Assembly (NCBI GenBank): GCA_019925095.2
Contig: CM034392.1
Span: forward strand, 14,464,887 to 14,528,886
DNA length: 64,000 nucleotides
Reading direction: 5' to 3'
Source of the DNA: Dendrolimus kikuchii
Taxonomy: Eukaryota > Arthropoda > Insecta > Lepidoptera > Lasiocampidae
Below are positions 58,860 to 64,000 of this stretch, piece by piece. The notes below the pieces were generated by a model. That model was not told where the DNA came from. It worked only from the letters and a program-made list of their open reading frames with translations, and did not search any database. A program made the translations under genes and the position numbers. Each line of letters starts with the position of its first letter. The first letter of the stretch is position 1.

Positions 58860-60325
58860 TTAGCTAAGTCACAACGACTATACCACTTATAAATCAATAT
58901 GTGTAGTATAATACAGGTTTAGTTATAAAGTTAGATTGATAATTACCATTCCTATTGACATATCATTTGAATTTTTATGATTTTAAACATAGACTAAAAA
59001 AACTTGCTATTGTATATAATCAAAGAAAATATCATATCATTTTGCGCTTAAATACCTACATATATCTCGTATCTAAGTCATCATAAATAAAATTAATACA
59101 TACGTAATAAATTAACAAAAACGTCGTGCAAGTCATTGGCGCATCCGCGCTCATTACAATCACGTGGCTTCAAATTATCGCACAGATCCTCTTGAGCAGT
59201 TTTTATGGGCTATTCTGCATATTGTTGCCATCAGCATCTGTTAAATATAAAGGAAAACATCGTCAGGAAATCTGCACATAGTTTTTGTACGCGAAATGAA
59301 CGTTCCAGAGACCCGTTGTGTGTGTTAACTCAAGGAAATGAGGGTAAACCCACCGAATAGCAAACGGTGCTGATCTGAAAATACATCTAACAGTTATATA
59401 TACTCTACCCATATTTACTCAAACGTAATATTTATAAGAGGTTTATAGGCTCATTGAAGAAGTTTAAATAATTGCTTAATTATTATAAATGATAGGTTTT
59501 AATAAACCTCGTATGAATATTATTAACAAGGGAGTTACTAACTAAATGGTGTTAACTTAAATATCACACCTATAATCATGGTGTAACAAATCTTTTTTTA
59601 ATTATAAGTAGCACAGAAATGGAGGATACGTCTATGTGTATAAATATAAAACATATTGTATGAACAATTAAAATTGTAAAGACGTAATTAAATCTACGTT
59701 TTAATGGTTTTAAGCGCGGCATTATATTTGATTTTTATTTTGACGTTTCGGGCACTTTTCAGTACCCGTGATCACGGAAGACAACGTCTTCAAGCATTGT
59801 ATAAACATATTATTTACTCAATTTTAAACTCAGGATATATTATATTTGATTCAAGCGAAAAGAGCACTGAAATATCAAACGAAATGTTATATATATCTTT
59901 GATCGGCAGGATTTAGGTATTATAAAATCTACAATATCGATTATATAGCCTTAATGAAAAACGTCTTTATCGGATGATGACTCATGCAATGGCCGTTTTT
60001 GTAAATTCTAATTTAAATAATTATATGCAGACATCACTCCACTCATGTCGACGTCCAGGATATGACTGCTTCCGTTCCTCTGATCTGGCTTGAAAACGCT
60101 TTTTAAATGGTAATAACCTAATTAATCTTACTTCCCGTTTCCAAAACGAAAAACATTTTTATATAAATTTTATTTAAGTTTAAGGGCTGCACATAAAGAT
60201 CTTTAAGGTCGATCTCTTAAACGATTGAAAAGAATGATAAAAATTACAACAGGGTGTTTTCGCAGTAATCTTAAAGAATGATATCTCGTGTTCAATTTTA
60301 TGTTCAAAGAAAGAAACATCTTTTA
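58860..60325. other. AT-rich DNA without recognised genes
   Basis: Apart from the foldback-family arm at 59693-59780, no structure was recognised. Confidence 0.5.
59693..59780. mobile_element. Single arm plus core of the foldback family
   Basis: 'ctacgttttaatggtttta' to 'gacgtttcgggcacttttc' matches the left arm of 21420-21600, followed by the same ccgtgatcacgg palindrome. The second arm is absent. Confidence 0.7.
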
Positions 60326-60333
60326 TAAAATCA

Positions 60334-60450
60334 CTAGATTCTGCCCGCGACTTCGTCCGCTTGGAATAATTACTTTGGGCTAACGCTAACTTTAACCCGC
60401 GACTTTGTTTACGTAGAAGGTGAAAATATTTATAAATCGTAATGACTGCC
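60334..60450 (-). mobile_element. Helitron-like 3' end fragment
   Basis: Plus strand begins 'actagattctgcccgcgact'; CTAG at 60334-60337 with 'gcgggc' inside, and a second 'cccgcgacttt' follows at 60397. The other border is not defined. Confidence 0.4.
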
Positions 60451-60869
60451 CGCCGCCGGCAATTTTGTTTTAAATTAAATACTTATGATGAATAACGTAT
60501 TTATTTAGATAAGGATTAATATCATGTTTATAAAAACACCGCAAATAATGCTTTAGTTTAAAACAAATTTGGTTAGCATAAAAAAGGTTGTAGTGGTTAT
60601 AGTGAGCCCACCTTAAAAGATAGATATATGCTGTCGCGGACTTTTCTTCAGAACTTAAAAGGGAACAATTTTGTCACACATGGCTTTTGCGAAACTTTAA
60701 CCGTTTAGGCAGCGCACGTAGTGGAAGCTCTCAAAAGGACAAAAATCCCCCGATTTTGAAACATTCTTCATTGGTGCTCCGCTTTTATTGGTCTTAGCGT
60801 GGTGATATATAGCCTATAGCCTTCCTCAATAAATGGGCTATCTAACATGTTCATGTTCCTGAGATTAGT

Positions 60870-61029
60870 ACATACATACATACATACATAACTTCACGCC
60901 AGTTCCCTTGCGGGGTAGGCACGAACAACAGAGCGCCATTTAGGCTTATTCTTACACACCTCACTTGCTTCTTTGACATTCATATCTCTTGTCATGCACG
61001 CTCGTCTGTTCTTAAGGCTCCTGACATCA
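60870..61029 (-). mobile_element. 5'-truncated RTE-type LINE fragment (160 bp)
   Basis: (CATA)n tail and last codons of ORF2 on the minus strand. Perfect 12-bp direct repeats, cctgagattagt, flank it (60858-60869 and 61030-61041). Confidence 0.92.
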
Positions 61030-61260
61030 CCTGAGATTAGTGCGTTCAAGTAAACAAACTCTTCAGCTTTATATATTTATTGATTATTTGTAAGGTATTG
61101 ATTTATCGCCTTCTTTGCCTACAACACAAAACAGGTCTTTATATGGAGAAAATGGTAAGAAAGAAACACTCTGCTTATTATATTATAATAATAATTAATA
61201 AATAATTATCATGAATTACGTCTTTGCAAACGGAGTTACGTAGAAAAACTCTATAAGTAA

Positions 61261-61727
61261 TTTTACAACCTACACACCGACAAAAGTGGATTCACACCTG
61301 CATACCACAAAAGCACACTTTATTACCTTTCCGCATTTGGACTTCTTTTGCTTACATTGTATTTAAAATTTGTGATTAGAAAACAGCCCATTATGCATTG
61401 TAATCTTTTATGGCAGTCATTAACCAGGTGTGTCGAACTGATTCTAAGAAATTCGGTACACACGGTCGGGCAGACATGTTGTATCGGTGCAGTATAAATC
61501 AATGGCCCAATGGAAAGATCGGCAGTCAAGCGATAACCACAAGCGGAGCAAGACCTGTGTACATTCGGTAAACTATTTAGTGACGGACTTTGCGCGTGTT
61601 ATTGAATCGTGCTTTACGTTTGGACTGGTTGTGTTTAATTATATTTGTACCTGTGTTATACGTGTTTGTATAATTTTAATAAATTCTATAGTAATTCCAA
61701 CGGCATTGAGTCCTGCAACTCGTAACA
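61261..61727 (+). mobile_element. Solo LTR, family L1 copy 4
   Basis: A 467-bp element from TTTTACAACC (mutated TGTTACAACC) to ACTCGTAACA, with GTAA on each side (61257-61260 and 61728-61731). Same orientation as the 29732 copy. TATAAA near 61493 sits in 'gtgcagtataaatcaatggc', closely matching 'gtgcagtataaagcaacgg' on the minus strand of the 11907 copy. Confidence 0.83.
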
Positions 61728-61782
61728 GTAATAACGCCATCCATAATTCAATAGTGTAAAATATTGAATACTCACTTCTTCC

Positions 61783-61914
61783 TTCATTGATAACTTTTTC
61801 ACGGTACAGGCTATCCGTGTATGGAACTCACTGCCACTCAACATCAGACAAGCTAAATCCATATTGTCTTTTAAACTGATGGATACTAAATATTTTTGGT
61901 CGTCACAAGTCTAA
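61783..61914 (+). pseudogene. LINE ORF2 C-terminus (jockey/CR1-type)
   Basis: An open segment ending at a stop (61912-61914) reads 'IRVWNSLPLNIRQAKSILSF'. The pattern WNSLP...R.AKS..SFK is the conserved C-terminal end of jockey/CR1/L2-type LINE reverse transcriptases. It lacks a start because it is 5' truncated. A solo LTR ends 56 bp upstream, and the 3'-UTR motif lies about 175 bp downstream, consistent with one LINE insertion. Confidence 0.7.
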
Positions 61915-62160
61915 AACATGCTGCTGATTCTATATATAGTATGATATATCTTATTTTTGTATAGTATATAAAGTATATTACTATTTCGTTTATTTATTTT
62001 TACTTAGTCTAGGAATGTTTCATAATATTTATTATCTTCACCACCACTGTTGTCTTAATATTTTCCTTAGTTTAGAGTTTAGGGGGGTGCCTGGAAGAGA
62101 TTACTTTAAGCAACAAGGCCGCCCTTTGTTCAACATTTACTGTATCTAGTTTTAAGAACG
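61915..62160 (+). mobile_element. LINE 3' untranslated region after the ORF2 remnant
   Basis: AT-rich sequence leads to 'ggtgcctggaagagattac' and 'aaggccgccctttgttc' at about 62088-62132, a motif diverged but recognisable at 10905-10975. No poly(A) is preserved. Confidence 0.5.
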
Positions 62161-62164
62161 TACT

Positions 62165-63055
62165 TTTAATTTTTGATGAACAATGAAGTGTTTCGTGTCG
62201 TTCATTCATTAATTCAATATTGAAAAACGGTAGTCATCTAGTTTTTAATTTGGATATAAAAACATTTCATATGCGTAATATTACGTGAAGAAAAGTATGA
62301 GAGGACAAAAGAATACAAAAGAAAGAGTGATATCATTTTTTTTAATATAACTTGATACCTGAGGTACCAGTGCCAAGTTACACGACCTCATTTTACATAA
62401 ATAGCACAAGTCTCTAGGTATTTGTAAGTGATTGAAATAACTATTTTGTTCTCTTCATAAATATGTAACACTTTGCATAAAATCTGATATACATATAAAA
62501 AGTACTGTAGAGAACTGTACGCAAAAAAAACCCCCGGGATAAGCTCTGTTCGTCTATAAACGCAACAACATTGTATATATTATGGTATGCCGGTGCCCCA
62601 AGAATAATGATTATGAACTCACATTTTTTACAGTAGGTTCACGTGTTTTACATCACAATGTTCATAAAACCTGGAACCTATGTTATATTACTTTTTATTT
62701 AATGGTGTTTAGTTTAGTTTTTGGTTTTACTACCTTATAACCAAAAGTCCATACCTAAACAATAATTTAAATCATTTGAAATAAACTCAAAATTGTAATT
62801 TATCATTATTCTATTTTTCTGTCGATTCTTTTTTTCTTTCCCTTTTTTTATTATTTGAAATTGGAAAAGTTAGTTTCTCTCCGCATTAAAATAAATTTTA
62901 TTATGTGTAACTTTACTCATAAACATTGCGTCATTTAGTAATGTTTCGAGTACATACACTTAAGTGGTAAAAATGTTAATTACGACAACACAAGCTTAAA
63001 TCATCCCTAAAAAGATATATTTTTTTTTAACAAAAACAAAACCAACTTCACACTA
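62165..63055. other. AT-rich DNA without recognised genes
   Basis: No supported feature. Confidence 0.5.
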
Positions 63056-63059
63056 TAAA

Positions 63060-63670
63060 TTAAAAAATAAATATTTAACCGACTTCTTTCTACAACATCT
63101 AGAAGTCGATGCCAAGTAAAACATAAAAATTACTATATTTTGTAAATTTACAAATTGGTTTGTTGTTGTTCTATTATGTTTTTGTTAAAAAATATATTTT
63201 TCACTTTTTAGTTGCGCAAATACTTCAATAGCTTTAGAGATAGTATATTAAGCACCTGTAGAAATTGTACAACTGGCACGCGTATACAAACTTGCCATCT
63301 CACTCTTCAGTCTACATGCCCTTCAACAAGGGAAACTCTCTGTTTCCTTGTAATCCACAAATCAGATCCTGACTAGGTGACTATGGGACCATCTCGGGAG
63401 TATAAACTTGCGAGTAAAGAAAAAATTTGAAAATCAGTTTAGATTTGACGGAGATACCGTGTTACGAAGAAGTCTGTTATCAATTTTCGTAGGTTTCTCT
63501 AATTCCTTGGAATCCACTCATCAGATCTGAATATAGTGACAATAGGACCAATTCGGGAATTTCAATTAAAAGAAAATTTTGAAAATTGGTTCACAATTGA
63601 CGGAGAATCGAGTAACGAACATACAAAAAAAATACAGACGAATTGAGAACTTCCTCTTTTTTAAAGTAAG
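63060..63670 (+). repeat. 160-bp repeat family, longest copy
   Basis: The left part ('cctgtagaaattgtacaac', 'ggcacgcgtata') matches 49300-49345. It is followed by two 160-bp units with landmarks near 63345 and 63505, in the same layout as positions 1-380. Confidence 0.7.
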
Positions 63671-63674
63671 CTAA

Positions 63675-64000
63675 TAAGTATTAGTATTCGTCTGTAATTA
63701 ATATAATGTACTTATATATTTCAAGAAGTACCTTGATTCTTTGATGACTCCTGGGAAGACTAATAATCTTAAGGTCTAACAAGAAATCCAATATCATTTA
63801 GTTTTTACTTTCAAACGATATTGCCGATACAACCTTTAAAATACTATTAAGAAGGTTTTGGAATTGTCTTAAATAACCTAGCTGTTTGTATTTTTTTGCG
63901 TGTAAACTTTATATTCCCCTAAGTCACGACTGTCTTACATTTTAATAATACTGAATTTATCACAGTACATACAAACTGTATATTACAGGAAACTATACTT
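63675..64000. other. AT-rich DNA without recognised genes
   Basis: No supported feature. Confidence 0.5.

Overview
This is an AT-rich, gene-poor stretch of eukaryotic nuclear DNA. No complete host protein gene is recognisable. The repeats point to an insect, most likely a butterfly or moth: an RTE-type retrotransposon with a (CATA)n tail, a mariner, R1-like LINE tails, Helitron-like repeats ending in CTAG next to 'cgcgggca'-type sequence, and a short element ending in 'gtgggccgtctgcctg' plus poly(A). The lineage call rests on general familiarity with such repeats, not on a search.

Layout. 1-380: two ~160-bp repeat units, matched by the same arrangement at 63.06-63.67 kb. 2.9-3.45 kb: a GC/CpG-rich island that could be the promoter and 5' untranslated exon of a minus-strand gene leaving the window to the left (speculative). 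4.4-12.7 kb: Helitron-like ends, a 540-bp GC-rich insertion, three MITEs, a SINE-like element, a palindromic AT microsatellite, a solo LTR and an R1-like LINE tail. 12.7-21.4 kb: mostly featureless AT-rich DNA with LINE/SINE-like fragments and a second GC-rich island at 19.8-20.2 kb. 21.4 kb: a foldback element with perfect 69-bp arms. 25.7-28.7 kb: the largest coding unit, a decayed RTE-type LINE on the minus strand. Five short 3' fragments of the same family lie at 21.7, 23.8, 34.3, 34.7 and 60.9 kb, four of them with perfect target-site duplications. 29.7-32 kb: a solo LTR, a MITE and a dead full-length mariner. 32.3-33.1 and 42.9-44.5 kb: two Helitron-like copies that each carry, at the same internal position, a different 9-bp minisatellite. 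36-40 kb: two solo LTRs and a strong hairpin. 46.6-49.6 kb: SINE-like copies and a complete 300-bp Helitron-like insertion. 53.5-54.4 kb: a hAT element with TIRs, an 8-bp target duplication and a transposase remnant. 55.8-62.2 kb: SINE-like copies, an RTE fragment, a fourth solo LTR of one family and a LINE ORF2 C-terminus.

The window therefore reads as intergenic or deep-intronic DNA built by successive transposon insertions. Every protein-coding segment that can be identified is a transposase or reverse transcriptase, and each is broken by frameshift, deletion or truncation. Coordinates of elements with target-site duplications are precise; other element borders are approximate.
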